Part shown: piece by piece, positions 37,170-49,099 of the stretch
Layout of the letters: each line of letters opens with the position of its first letter
Position numbering within the stretch: position 1 is the stretch's first letter
DNA from: Nepenthes gracilis
Lineage: Eukaryota; Streptophyta; Magnoliopsida; Caryophyllales; Nepenthaceae
Direction of reading: 5' to 3'
Length of the DNA stretch: 64,000 nt
Assembly (NCBI GenBank): GCA_033239525.1
Contig: BSYO01000009.1
Span: 12,111,299 to 12,175,298, forward strand
Notes under the pieces: generated by a model
Told to the model about the DNA's origin: nothing
Seen by the model: the letters and a program-made list of their open reading frames with translations, nothing else
Database searches by the model: none
Translations under genes and position numbers: made by a program

Positions 37170-37886
37170 TCTATAGGTAACAATCTCATTTCATATGATT
37201 CTTTTTATCACAATAGAAACACTTGATATTCTAATACTTAAACCAGTTATTACTATACTGTAACTTGTCACCTTGGTCCATCGATCTCTCATGCCCCCAA
37301 CCACTAGTAAATACTGATACACTCTGTTTCCCCAAAACCTCAATGTTTCACTTCTGCCTAAATTCATTCATACAAAGAGAAACAAAAAGCTCATCAAAAC
37401 TGAGCATAAACATCCCAAATAGTAGCATCATAATAATATGATCGTACGAAGCTGGAAAAGAAACCAGCAATACCAACGTCTTTTCTTCCCCATTAATCTT
37501 CTCGTCAAGTGTTGACAATTGAGTCAAAATTCGGTTGAACTCATACAAATACTTTTTAAAGTTTCACCCTTCTAACAACTAAAGCCCATAAAACTTCTTC
37601 ACATCTAACATCATTGTCAAGTATCTGGACTTGTACCAACCCTTAAGTTTCATCCAAACCTCTACTAGATCCAATTAATCAATAACTTCTTGAAAGGTAT
37701 TATCCAAAAGATATAACTTAATCGTATAATTAACAAGATCTCTCATATCCTACGGCTTATCCTTCTTATTCCAAAGTATTTTTACCATTTCTTTTTGATC
37801 AAAATAATCCTTCTCTTTCTTGCCAAAAAAATAAAACTAGTTTGCCCATTAAATTGCTTAACGTATAGTGATAAACTCCTTGACAT
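37170..37886 (-). pseudogene. copia-1 gag with zinc knuckle
   Basis: Gag of the copia type packages element RNA. The start ATG is at 37886, matching the start used by copia-2. The central core at 37348-37548 contains an FNRILTQLSTLDEKI block and ends MNEFRQK. A zinc knuckle at 37180-37221 reads CFYCDKKNHMK, then a stop, then DC; that is CX2CX4HX4C with one position turned into a stop. Other stops lie in the first half. The same blocks occur in copia-2. Confidence 0.75.
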
Positions 37887-37928
37887 CGGCGCCAACAAAT
37901 CATAGTTTTTACAATTCTAAAAAACTAT

Positions 37929-37940
37929 ACTCTGATATCA
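37929..37940 (-). other. Primer binding site of copia-1
   Basis: The minus strand reads TGATATCAGAGT, 10 of 12 bases of TGGTATCAGAGC. It lies two bases inside the LTR edge (TATTGAGATTCGG on plus). Confidence 0.75.
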
Positions 37941-38653
37941 CTTATTGAGATTCGGCTAAAACATATACAACCTATGCATCTAAGTAAACTTGAACCTTCC
38001 GTCAAACGCCAACTATCAAACTCTTAAGTATAAAAAATATAACGATATACAATAATTTTTAATGTAAAAAATCCTTCTAAACCAAGTAAAAAATTATGGA
38101 ACAAACTCTAAATAAATCTATCATAAAGATAACACCAATTACAAAATAACTCCTCCGAAATTCATTCATTATAATTCAAGTGAATAATAATTAAATACTA
38201 ACTCCCAACATACCTAACGATTTATAAAGAAAAATATATTGAGAAATAAGATTAATAAAAAAGTAATACGACTTTAAAAACAACATTAGAACAATGCACC
38301 TTACCTTGGCGGAAAAAATAAAACTCAAATTAAAACTTAATTGGATGCCAAACATCTACCTCTTCTCTTTTTCTCTCATCTCTCTCTTTGTGCGATACTT
38401 CTTATGTTATAAAATGATTTTAGATACCTTAAACTCGCATCAAATATGACTTTGTATTAATGTCGGCTAACAATCGCTCATTGAGTGTGACCTCCCTGAA
38501 TAAACAATATACGAGTGCCCCTTAAACACACATTAAGCATGGCCTCTCTAGACAAATCACGCATGTACGCCCATCATGTGCCATTCGGCCAACTTTTGAT
38601 CAAGTATTGGCCGATTCTTGCACGTATATCGTGTCACCCCTTAGTATCTTTAG

Positions 38654-40703
38654 TGTCACAACCCAAGAACATAATATGCGCATATCAAAAATAAAATCAA
38701 TAACAATACTTCTATCAACCATAAAAACCCAACCCGAGTGTGATAATCCAAACACATACAGGATCCAATATAATAAAACCCGCACAAAACCTCATCGGAT
38801 TTAAACCCGGACAAACATAATGCAGGATCTGCTATCCACAATCGCAAGAGATGTATTGAACACAATAACAACTCATCAACATAATACAACTCTAATATTT
38901 CTCATATAAAGATCAGGGTAATCATCCGGCCATAAACAATAACCATAACATATTCTCGGGATCAGAAACATACCAACATAAATATCTCTACTCGCCGATA
39001 GAGATATGCCACTTCATATCATATCTGAACTCCTATAAGTATATCCATGTCACTAGTCTGAAGGAATAAAATATGAAAATATGAGCCTAGAGCTCAACAA
39101 GTATTGTATATATGTAAACAGTGTATATAAATCAGATGGAATGGATAACAATTACAACCGTATCAAAATAAAACACAAGGTCCGTAAAATCCCTGAAAAC
39201 TGGGGAACTGTCTCGTATTAAATCGTCGCACGTATCAAACAGTTCCTCCGGGACATAATCGTAATAAATAACAATCCGGTTAAATATCATAGACGATATC
39301 ATATCATATGATTCAAGGTCAATTACATAATCGTGATCGTCACCACATCCATGCGATACACATACCATTGTTCGGATCTAAATCTCATAATATAGAAATC
39401 GAGAGATGACCGCCAAAACTAAAATATAAATCAAAACACATTTCAGGTTTATCACATATTTATACGTACGAAACAATTCTATCGCCGAACTGTGGGCCAA
39501 TCAGTGTATCTCAAAACCATCCTCCACCCAAATACATGCAAAATTACAAAGTATGCACGAAATGAAATAATCAAAGATAAATAATACCAAATTAAGGAAG
39601 GGTTACCCTCGTTCGGTAATTACAGCTATATCGGCTATGATTTAGACCAGTAGCTCAAGGTCATCCATGTACTTTATCTCCCATAAATTAGGAACTTACT
39701 CACTATATTTTACCATCGATGGTTTTAGGTGTAACTTCAAGTTTTAGTTATATATTAGGACGTCCGAATATACTAGTTCTGTCAATTCCTTATGATGGTT
39801 CTCATTTAAATACACAGTGGGACATGTCAGCTACTGGACATCTCAACCTTCCTTCCGACGAAAGTAGCCATATCATATACATCCCCATCGAGACTAAGCC
39901 TCCTCCTCGAGAGCGGTACCAATATATCATGCCTCAGATCATATATAACAACCCGTCGGGTCTTGGACCGCCATGGTCCCGTAGTAACCCCGCCCCCGGC
40001 AACATATATGATTAATGCAGAACCTGATTCATAATTTCACAACATACGGATACACAAATATATATACATACCATTCGGGTATCCGAAAACCCTCCAAATC
40101 ATAATTACCAATGTAAAACCACCGAACAACCGATAAAACATATATGCACATACATAATAAATTTGGGATATATAAAAATACATGCATGTTAGTAAAATCT
40201 CTCACAATAGTTAAAACACATCAAAAATTAAGTCAGACCAAAAATAAGGCTATAGGATATTTATCTTGACCTCATACTCTGCAGATCTGAAGAAATGATA
40301 TCCCGAAGTACCCGAATCAGGCGATTCCTCTCTCAGCCACCGCACACCCTCCTCTCTCCTTCGTTCTCCTCTGCGCGCGGCACTCTGCCGACCGCTACCG
40401 CCGTTCCACCACCGCGCCGCTTGCCTGGCCATCGCCGGCCTCCCTGGCATCACCCTACCAGCACAATTGTGCGGCTGCCTCTCTCCTCGCGTGACTTCTC
40501 ACAGTTAATCTCCTCCGCCCACCCACACCCCGTGCCGCCGTCGCGCCACCTTAGCCCACGACCGCTACAACCACCCGCGCGTCGCCATAGCTGCCGCCAA
40601 TCTCCTCTCTTCTCTCTCTTTCTCCCTCTCCTCCTTATCCGCACCAAACCCTAATCCTCCACACTCCCTCTCCTCGACTCCCTCTCCTCTCCCATTATTT
40701 TCC

Positions 40704-40771
<68 letters not shown>

Positions 40772-40965
40772 TTCTATTTTACTATTTTTTTATTTTAAAA
40801 TCCGATCATTACTCGGGTGACAACACGAACGTACCTCGGGCACCACTCCGCATCTCCGATCATTCCCGAAAATTTTACAATATTTTAATTTATTTTCACC
40901 ACATTCAAAATATCTAAAATCATAATAACTATTAAAATAATTCATACGGGATCCGGAATATTACA
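38654..40965 (-). mobile_element. Solo LTR H (2,312 bp) inside the copia-1 LTR
   Basis: The edges are TGTCACAACCC and CGGAATATTACA, as in LTRs E and B. Flanks TTTAG and CGTAG share TAG only, so the duplication is weak. The copia LTR continues on both sides, shown by alignment to its partner at 36462-36640. It carries a GC-rich leader (40310-40680), a CT tract and a long ATT run. There is no coding content; open frames in the GC-rich leader are chance. Confidence 0.82.
40707..40771. repeat. (TTA)n microsatellite, about 21 units
   Basis: An uninterrupted TTA/ATT run. It lies at the same place in LTR H where shorter runs lie in A and E and a long interrupted one lies in C. Confidence 0.95.
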
Positions 40966-41151
40966 CGTAGTCGCTAAGACAACCTTTAATCAACCCTCGA
41001 TCGATCCTCACATAAGTTTTGCAAGACCCTTGCTTGACTTTTCTACCATGGGTTCCACACAAGAGCACTACGCATCCTCCAAATGACCCGTTTGTTTGTT
41101 GTGATACTCATAAGAAAGAAAATCAAAATCCAACAGAAATTATTATACTAT

Positions 41152-41594
41152 TGTAGTGAAAGAATGATATGCACTCCTTTACAACTAATGGTGGGATAGT
41201 AAAATCGAAAAAGGGAGGCTAAGAAAGAGAAAAAAGAAGGAAGAATGAGAGCAAAGAAAGTTAAAAATAGGAGACTTGGAGATCATAAATCTGTTTCTTT
41301 GGAAATCAGATTGTCCAAAAACATTGTATTCAATCATCATACTCAACATTACACTTACTTGCAGCTTTATACATCTACTGCTATTAACTACTCTTGGCTA
41401 ACTGCTAATGCTAATTAACATAATACAGTTTAGTATGTTTAAGCTGTTTGTCAGGCGTTCACAATCTGTTAATTAGGGTGCAGCTAATATAACAGATGAT
41501 CAGCCGATTGTAGCTCCTATTGCTGATGCAGAGTCCTGCAATGCTATTTTGCCTACTGATCAGCAGCCATGCTTGATGTGCAGTTTATATGACA
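41152..41594 (-). repeat. Left (3') LTR of gypsy-3 (443 bp)
   Basis: From TGTAGTGAAAGAATG to TTATATGACA. The integrase tail reading (ILEDKDVF on the minus strand) lies just beyond its right edge. Confidence 0.8.
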
Positions 41595-43130
41595 ACTACC
41601 TACTGTGGAACACATCCTTGTCCTCAAGGATTGAATGATGAAAATTGCATTGTGGTGTTTAGAATCTTCCCAAGTCGCATTTGCGACATCTAGGTTGGTC
41701 CATTAGATTAACCATAGCTTTACTTGTGAGAGTCTCATCTAATGATCCTGGAAGACAGAACTTTTAGTGGTGCAATGACAAACACATCGTGGTCTATTAC
41801 TAATGGAAGTTCTAGCTGAATCAAATGCTTGCCACTAATGTGCTTCTTCAATAGAGAGATAAGGAATACAAGATGGTTCTTTCAGCATAGTGACAAAGTG
41901 AGTTTATAAGCAACTGCCCCACTAAGCTTCCACAGGAAATGGTCCATAATATTTACATGCTAACTTAAGTGTATTCCTTATAGACATTGATGTTTGTTTA
42001 CAAAGTTGCAACTTACGATACACCAAATCAGCTACCACAAAAGGTCCTATCTAATCTATGTTTATCAGCAAAATACTTCATGCAGTTTTGAGAAATTTAC
42101 AACTGCTCTTTGAGAAATTGAGTAAGGGCAAGTATATTTTGAAGGAATAAATATACGGATACAAATGGTATATCCATGGGAAGGTCTATTGGTAAATGAG
42201 CTGGTGGATAGCCATATAGAGCTTGAAATAGGGACATTTCAATTGCATTATGTAATGAGACGTTGTACCAACACTTTGCTAGGGGTAAGTAATGGCAACA
42301 ATTCTTCGACTTTTGGCTTGTAATGCCCTTAAGGTATTATTCTAGTGTTTGGTTAACTCTTTTAATTTGGCCATTAGTTTGAAGATGATAAGACGTGGAA
42401 AAGTAGAATTTTGAATTTTGTGCCTAATTAATTAAAAAGATTTGTCCAAAAGATACTACTTGTGAAAATGTTGTCTCTATTAGAGATGATAAAAGTAGGA
42501 AAACCATGTAGCTTTATTATATTGTCAAGAAAAAGTTGTGCTACTTTGGATGCATTGAATGGATGTTTAAGAGTAAGAAAGTGAGCACACTTCGTAAATT
42601 TATCCATAATAACCATGGACATGTCCTCTCCATTTGAGGGTGGTAGTATTCTATAGAGTCCATTGTAATAATGGATCATACTGTGATAGAATAGGAATGA
42701 GTTGTAAGAGGTCGATATAAGGTTGTCTGTCAGTTTTATTAAACAAGCAAATTTTACAAGAGTTTACTGATTGCATTACTTATGCAAACAAGGTCAATAG
42801 AACAATTGGTGTGCTCTTTTATAAGTTGCCAAGATTCTAGAATGGCCCCTAACTGAGAAGCATGAAGAGCCGTAAGTGAGGTCTGAGGTTTGTACTGGAG
42901 CTAATATATAAACAATTATGACATTTGATGAAACCAACTGCGAAGAGGAACGGTGGTTGTCCCTCTAGATTAATTACTAGAGCAACTTGTAGGGAAGAAG
43001 CCAATGAATCTCCTTGATAGTTGTATTGACCTCTGTGATTCATTGAGAAACAATCGATGAAATAGCACACAATTGAAATTCTTCCGACTGTCCGGATAAG
43101 GAGTCTGCCATGATGCTTTCCACACCTCTT
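41595..43130 (-). pseudogene. gypsy-3 integrase
   Basis: The minus-strand frame at 42428-42679 shows the catalytic core: a GLYRILPPSNGEDMSMVIMD block, HFLTLKHPF, IIKLHGFPTFI, and then ISNRDNIFTS. The position of the second catalytic aspartate (SD in related elements) is asparagine here. The C-terminal part (41595-42300) and the zinc-binding part (42700-43100) have many stops. The enzyme is inactive by both residue loss and frame breaks. Confidence 0.75.
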
Positions 43131-43390
43131 TTATACTAAATGGTGTATTGTAATCCTAACATTTTGATGAGGCTTTTGTGTTGACTTGCTGATGTAAACT
43201 TTTGCTCCAATAAATGCTTTGCACTCTCTTGATCTGTTTTGATATTGAAGGCCTGATGTTGTAAAACGTGGTTCCTTATTTAATTTTTTTACAGCAAACA
43301 AGATAGCTAGAAGTTCTCTTTCATATGCTGACATACCTTGTTTTCTTCAGCCAAATGGCTTCTCGATAAAGGAAATTAGACAAGCATTTC
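43131..43390 (-). pseudogene. gypsy-3 RNase H, part left of LTR I
   Basis: The frame contains MSAYERELLAILFAVKK, a conserved RNase H helix of gypsy elements, preceded on the minus strand by a LISFIEKPFG block. A frame change follows after NKEP. The reading stops at LTR I and resumes near 45784. Confidence 0.75.
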
Positions 43391-43677
43391 TATAAGGTTT
43401 AAGTTTCTACAATTGTGTTAATCACGATTAATTAAATTAATATAATCAAAATTGAGATCAAAAGATGTGAAAATTTGGATAAAAAAAATCAAAATTGGAC
43501 CCGGATGGCTCATGTCTCATGCAAGCCTAATATGTGCCTGAAGGACGCTTGAGCCACATTTGAGCACCATTTTTTTTTTTGGTAAGTAAATTATATATAT
43601 TTTTTGGTAAATCTGGAAAAAGATAAATCATTTGAGCACCATTCCAGTTTGCTTGGGGCTAATGCACGCTCGACGTA

Positions 43678-43837
43678 CACTCGAGCTTAAATTCCAAAAT
43701 GTTTCCACCCGAAAGGCGCTCGAGGAATGCTCGAGCGCAAATTCTAAAAAGGTCAAGCTCGAGCAGTGCCTGAATAGTGCTCGAGCGCCAATTTCCAAAC
43801 CGCAGCGCTCGATGCATGCTCAACTCGCGCTCGAGCG
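43678..43837 (+). repeat. Cluster of six CTCGAG palindromes upstream of a TATA box
   Basis: CTCGAG occurs at 43680, 43719, 43730, 43758, 43780 and 43830, several in the longer context TGCTCGAGCGC. The TATA box lies 12 bases after the last. LTR J has a diverged equivalent (32490-32660) with CGCTCGA and TCTCGAGTGCGC phrases. Confidence 0.85.
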
Positions 43838-43847
43838 CTAGGTTGGG

Positions 43848-43855
43848 TATAAATA
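43848..43855 (+). promoter_or_regulatory. TATA box of LTR I
   Basis: TATAAATA in the context GGGTATAAATAGCAAG. A purine-rich leader starts about 50 bases downstream. Confidence 0.65.
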
Positions 43856-44170
43856 GCAAGAGGGGATAATCTTGGCCATTTTAACCAGTGCAAGGCAAGG
43901 TAGGGAGAGAGAAGAGAAAGAAAATCAGGAAGAAGAGTGAGGAGAAAAGAGAGAAGGCTTTCGATAACCCAAAATAGGACGATCAGAGTAAGGATTTGGG
44001 TAAATTAGGCTAAAGTAAGTACATTCTAAGCTCCCTCTTTCATTTGTTGTTATTTATTTATGTTTTCTTCAAATATTTTTGCTTTAATACTCATCCAAAT
44101 TAAGATTTTGAAATTAAGATATGTAAATCATGCATGTATGTTGATTTTCCATGATTTTATGATGAAATTC

Positions 44171-44584
44171 CTCAATGACTCATATTTAAATATCTATATC
44201 ATATAATATGTGTTATATATTAGAATCTGAATTCCTTTTCATATTTGAAAAACATAATAATTACTCCTATCTATCTGTACTTCGAAATTGTTAATTTTAG
44301 GTTATTACATGTTTAATTATATATTATATATATTTAATTATATGCTACATATTTGCTGAATTTGTATTAATTTTCTACTCAATGACTCATATTTAAATAT
44401 CTGTATCATATAATATGTGTTATATATTAGAATCTGAATTCCTTTTCATATTTGAAAAACATAATAATTACTCCTATCTATCTGTACTTCGAAATTGTTA
44501 ATTTTAGGTTATTACATGTTTAATTATATATTATATATATTTAATTATATGCTACATATTTGCTGAATTTGTATTAATTTTCTA
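44171..44584 (+). repeat. 207-bp tandem duplication in LTR I
   Basis: The block starting CTCAATGACTCATATTTAAA at 44171 begins again at 44378. The two copies are almost identical; I see one difference, CTATATC against CTGTATC. It spans an AT-rich part of the LTR body. Confidence 0.95.
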
Positions 44585-45783
44585 AATTTCCTATTGCATG
44601 AATTGTGTTAAATAGCATGCTTTAAAAATTACCATGATTAAAAGAAAATATAAGATATCATGAAAAGAGGAAACTCTACAGAATGTTAAGAAATGATGAA
44701 CCGTTCTCTAGAAATGTGTGAACTAATAATTAAAAAACAAAGTGCATAGTTTTTCCTAAGTTAAATATTGGACCATGGATTATATTCAGCAAGTATTATA
44801 TTTGGATATGCCTTAATATATTATAATGAAAAATCGATGTCTGAACCAATGGAACCGCGAGTTAAGAAGCGGCATTTAGCTCCGTCAATAGAGTTATACA
44901 CCTTTGAATCTTGAATAGGAGCGTATGGTCTTTAATTATATGAAAACAAACACAATCCAGATTTCAATTGACTATTCTTTTAGTTCATAAGACCTATTAG
45001 CCCTGATTTTTAAAGAAAATAAGTTTTAAATATGTTTTGACAGCTAAGATTAAGAAAAAATAAGATAAGAAATCTGAAAATACATCATGTAATATTTCCT
45101 ACTCATGATTTATGTCACTACATTTTGTTATAATCTCTATTCCTCTTGATATTCCTCATGATATATTTTTAAGTATGTATGCAACTTGATATGTATCGTG
45201 CCTTACTAAACATTTGGCTCATTTCTTACTATTTTATAAACCCTATCAAATGAGTTACATAAATTCTTGTCAAATGAGCAAAAGTGAAGACTGAAGTGAC
45301 TAGTTATGCTTTTGTAAATACTTATATCTCCAAACAATATTTAAAGTACTTAGATATTGTATTTTAGTTTGATTTAAAATATGGACGAAGGATCGTCAGT
45401 TGTAAGATATTGTAAGCTTTTAAACTGTGTTTCGATATTTAAAATGATGTTTGTGGCTTTTGGTATTTGCGAATTGTGTTGGATATTTATTACTTCCACG
45501 AATTGTTAGATGATTGATGGCATTTGAACAGACATCTTTCCTTAACAAGATCTGACGTCATATAATTTTTTTTTCCTGAGTTGGTGTCGAGGTCACAGAT
45601 AACGTGACAATATATTTAGACCCTGTGTATGATGTTTTGTTATTATGTAGAGTTGATCGTGGTATCAACATGAAAAATTCACGTCTGGTTAATCAGTTAA
45701 TTAATTTATCAGTCAAATTGGTAATTGAAAGATAATTAATTATGATTATAATTAATGACGGGATTTGAGACGTGGTCCGTCAT

Positions 45784-46260
45784 AATTTTGTTGTTGAACA
45801 GCTCCCATAATTGTATTAGAAGCATGTGTCTCAATGGTAAATGTGACAATGAAATCAGATGAGGCTGGAATTGAAGCATGTGTCATAGCCTATTTGAGAG
45901 ACAAAAAAGCACTTATCGCTTCTGGTGTGCACTGGAACTTCAGCAGCCTAAGTATAATAGTTTATGGCTTAGCAATGATGTCAAATAACTTCATAAATCT
46001 CTAGTAATAGCCTATGAGCCCCAAGAATCCATGAATAGCTTTGGTGAAAGCAGGTACCGGCTAATTCTGCATAGCTGCAATTTTAGATTAGTCAGTAGAA
46101 ACTCCTCTATTTGAGATGATATTACCCAAGTATACAATTTATTGTTGTCTAAAAGGATATTTAGACATTTTAGAAAACAGTTTGTATTGCCTTAGTCGTG
46201 GGTATGACTTGAGACAAATCCAGCATCTCTTTTAGATCTTCTTTAAGACCCCTAAAACTA
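45784..46260 (-). pseudogene. gypsy-3 RT thumb and RNase H start, right of LTR I
   Basis: The minus-strand reading has TFTIETHAS then GAVQQQ (the RNase H catalytic start with ETD changed to ETH), a GFLGLIGYY block and an LGNIISNRGV block from the RT thumb. Stops occur in each. The rest of RT is absent; the next recognisable part is gag-like. Confidence 0.65.
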
Positions 46261-47010
46261 GAAATGAAGTATTCATAGATAATCCATGGATTTACTGTAA
46301 CATCAAGGCCCAGTGTTCTTCAAATTGATCTTCATAGTATTCTGAATTTTCAATTTGTTGTAACTTGTTAAACTACTCTACTATGCTAATAAAAGATTTG
46401 TCTCCAAATCTTGCACAAATGTCAGTGGTAAAATTTTTTCAAGAATTGTAGAACACTGTTGTTATATATCTTTAGATCCAAATTACTGCTCTACACTCAA
46501 AGTAGGCAGATACTATTTCAATATTTTGGTTAAAATTTGGTAGAAATTGAAATTCTTTTGATACTTACAGATCTAAGATCTTATATCAGGACCATCAAAG
46601 GCAGGAAAATCAAATTTAGGTTGGTGAAAATTTGGTCATGGTTCGTGTAGAATGTCCAGAGTTAGAATTGGCTTGGAAGTACTGATTTGTTTATTTGGGG
46701 AAACAGATAAATATCTAATGTGGAGTGAGAGGCCTTGTGCGTTATTCAAGGACAAAGAGCTTGGTTTACGTTGTATTAGTTGTCTAATTCAGACCTTATT
46801 GCTTCCATCTTAGTGTCCATTTTGCTGATTTTGTCATCCATGATAGGGGGCTTGGAATTGATCTTTATACACTTCCTGGAACTAAATTAGAAACTGCATG
46901 AGTTGATCTACTGATGTCTTCTTTTTTGTCATTACAATAGGTTTAATTTGGGAAAGATCAAAGTGATGTACCGGTGCAGATATGTTGAATAATAGGATAG
47001 GAACAACGAA
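46261..47010 (-). pseudogene. gypsy-3 gag remnant
   Basis: Assigned by position between the RT fragment and the primer site. The minus-strand reading is broken, and no domain can be named with confidence. Confidence 0.35.
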
Positions 47011-47020
47011 TCTGATACCA
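47011..47020 (-). other. Primer binding site of gypsy-3
   Basis: The minus strand reads TGGTATCAGA, an exact 10-base match to the start of the plant initiator tRNA-Met site. It lies three bases from the LTR edge at 47024. Confidence 0.85.
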
Positions 47021-47023
47021 ATT

Positions 47024-47922
47024 TGTAGTGAAAGAGTGTTGTATTGTGGTGACCCAATTTCTCATGATAATATATTATCCACTTTGGGTCACAGGTAAGG
47101 GCCTAGATGCACACTGTTTTGTTCTTCTTGGACTTCTTAGGTAGAATTCTATTATTATGAAAATGTCCAAACTTTATTATAAAGTACATCCCTCTCACTC
47201 CACAAGCACAGTGGAATTTCAAACACCAACTTTCACACTTCACCATGCATAGGGAATGACATCCTAGTCACGTGTGGCATGACTCAAAACTAGCGCGGCA
47301 TATATCCACACTTATAACCGGGATTGAATGTGATATAATTATGTAGTGACTCGATTTAACATAATAACATATTATTAGATTTGGACAGTAGGTATAGGCC
47401 TATATTCATACGATTCCCTTTCTAGGCTCCTCCAATAAAAGACCTATTATCATGGATGCCTAAGCCTTACTGTAAGGTACAATTCCAAGCACCAACACCC
47501 ACAAATGTACTCCTTTATTACTAATGGTGGGATAGTAAAATCAAGAAAGAAGGCTGAGAAAGAGAAGAAATGAGGAAGAATAAGAGGAAAGAAAAGCAAA
47601 AACAGGAGACTTGGCAATCACAAATCCGATTTCTCGGAAAGCAGATTGTCTAGAAACATTACATTCAATCATCATACTCAGCATTACACTTGTGGCATTT
47701 ACACATGTCCTGTTGTTAACTACTCATGGCTAACTACTAATGCTAATTAACAGAATGCAGTTTAGAATGTTTAAGTGTTTTATCAGCCTTTTATAATCAG
47801 TTAATTAAGCTGCAACTAATACAACAAATGATTAACGGATTTAAGCCCCTGTTGTTGATCACAGTCATGCAATGTTGTTTTTCCTACTAATTAGTCATGC
47901 TTAATATGCTGTTTAGATGACA
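47024..47922 (-). repeat. Right (5') LTR of gypsy-3, with insert
   Basis: It matches the left LTR at both ends (TGTAGTGAAAGAGTG; GTTTAGATGACA). The match breaks after 47044 and resumes near 47506 (ATGTACTCC against ATGCACTCC in the left copy). Confidence 0.8.
47045..47503. mobile_element. Small insert in gypsy-3 LTR with two diverged internal copies
   Basis: The first copy starts TGTGGTGACCCAATTT (47045) and the second TGTAGTGACTCGATTT (47342). Both continue with ATAATATATTAT/ATAACATATTAT, GTAGG/GGTAAGGGCC and a TATTATTATG/TATTATCATG stretch. They end in similar phrases (TTTCAAACACCAAC and TTCCAAGCACCAACACCC). The TG...CA limits suggest two diverged short terminal repeats of a small element, but no clear target duplication is seen. 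Confidence 0.45.
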
Positions 47923-49063
47923 CGTTATGAGCACGTTCAAATGATTTAAAACCAACAATTAATCTCATAAAAATTACAAGCATTCGTCCACTTCAAAGCC
48001 TTCACCTTTACATAAACCCATTCGATCATCAAAGTTTTTACCTCTTGAAGCGCCAGTTGCTTGTGATGATTGAACAGGTCAAGCCGGAAAAGCTTTGACG
48101 ACTCAACCTTCGTATTAGAAAAATGGCAGTGGCAGTTTAAGGGTGGCAATAGATAATATACATTTCAGATAAAGTTAAAAAAGGAAAACTCCCTTCATTT
48201 CTTTTTTCCTTCCACATTTTTCTACCACATTACGTGACCTTTTAGAACCCATCAAAGTGACATGCACAGTACAGATATATAAAGTTTATGATACAGAGCT
48301 TGTTATATTCATTCTGTTGGCCTGGCTCATCCAAAATAAAAGTATCTTCCCAATTTTAGAATATCAAGAAGTTTAGGCATCAAAAGCATATCTTTCAATA
48401 AACATATTTTATTTTAAAAAACTGATGCTAATATAATTCTTACATAAGAGTTATCCTATTCAACTTCTAGGCAGTAAAATCCATTTTAGGTGTGGATGAT
48501 GATTATGATCATAAATTTTCAACATATGATAAGATTTTCATTATTGAAAATCCTATACATAGATTTTTCTAATTAGTAATAAAAAAGGTGACCTATTCTA
48601 ATCAGATGCGTTGCATAATATGAATTTTTTTATTGGTTGATTTTATCTAAGAGAATTTATAGAGAAATTTAATTCCTTGTCAAAAAGAAGAAGATTTTAA
48701 CACAGCCTATCACTTGCTTTTCCAAAATGTTTTTACAAATACTCTTTTTGGAAAGTAGTGATCGAAGGAGGTCTACTCAATATTTGCTACGAATAAAAGG
48801 GGAAGATAGGTAGGTCTGAGAACTCATCGGTCAAAGAAAAGTGGCCATGAATTAGAAATACGACACGAGAATGGCACATACAGCTCATTTGAGAAGGAAA
48901 TGACACAACCAATTTTGCACGAGTGATCTATAGAGCTGCATCCTTATTTATTTCATTCATACATATTACTTTTTCTAAGAGATCAGCCACTATCCTAGAT
49001 CTTCCCTTTCCAACAGAACCTAGCTTGATCTGGTTCAATATCAAGGTGCATCTGTTTTCCTTC

Positions 49064-49099
<36 letters not shown>

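Larger units (their letters stand above)
36462..41095 (-). mobile_element. copia-1: gag-only Ty1/copia derivative
   Basis: The right LTR runs 37943-38653 and resumes at 40966-41095 after solo LTR H. A truncated left LTR lies at 36462 to about 36640. The two share an ACAAG/ATAAG..TTTACACAACCC-like stretch and GTTATGATACCTATAAG. Between them only a gag-like region of about 1.3 kb is found and no pol, so the copy is non-autonomous. Gag and primer region closely match copia-2 (49769-55821), making them one family. Confidence 0.7.
43391..45783 (+). mobile_element. LTR I, plus-strand solo LTR in gypsy-3 RNase H (about 2.4 kb)
   Basis: It starts TATAAGGTTTAAGTTTC, like LTR J and the gypsy-2 LTR. 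The right end is near GTCCGTCA (45782). Host RNase H readings lie on both sides: SFIEKPFG on the left, and TFTIETHAS plus GAVQQQ on the right. The flank ATTTC (43386-43390) resembles ATTTT at 45785-45789. Contents are a CTCGAG-rich block, a TATA box, a purine-rich leader, a 207-bp duplication and AT-rich DNA. No ORF is supported. Confidence 0.7.
41152..47922 (-). mobile_element. gypsy-3: decayed Ty3/gypsy element with short LTRs
   Basis: The LTRs at 41152-41594 and 47024-47922 share the start TGTAGTGAAAGA. They also share long stretches such as CTAATGGTGGGATAGTAAAATC and the end ATGACA. On the minus strand the order is primer site (47011-47020), gag, RT, RNase H, integrase. LTR I (43391-45783) splits RNase H. 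A 460-bp insert (47045-47503) lies in the right LTR. The pol part between gag and the RT thumb is missing, so the copy had deletions before or besides these insertions. Confidence 0.8.
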
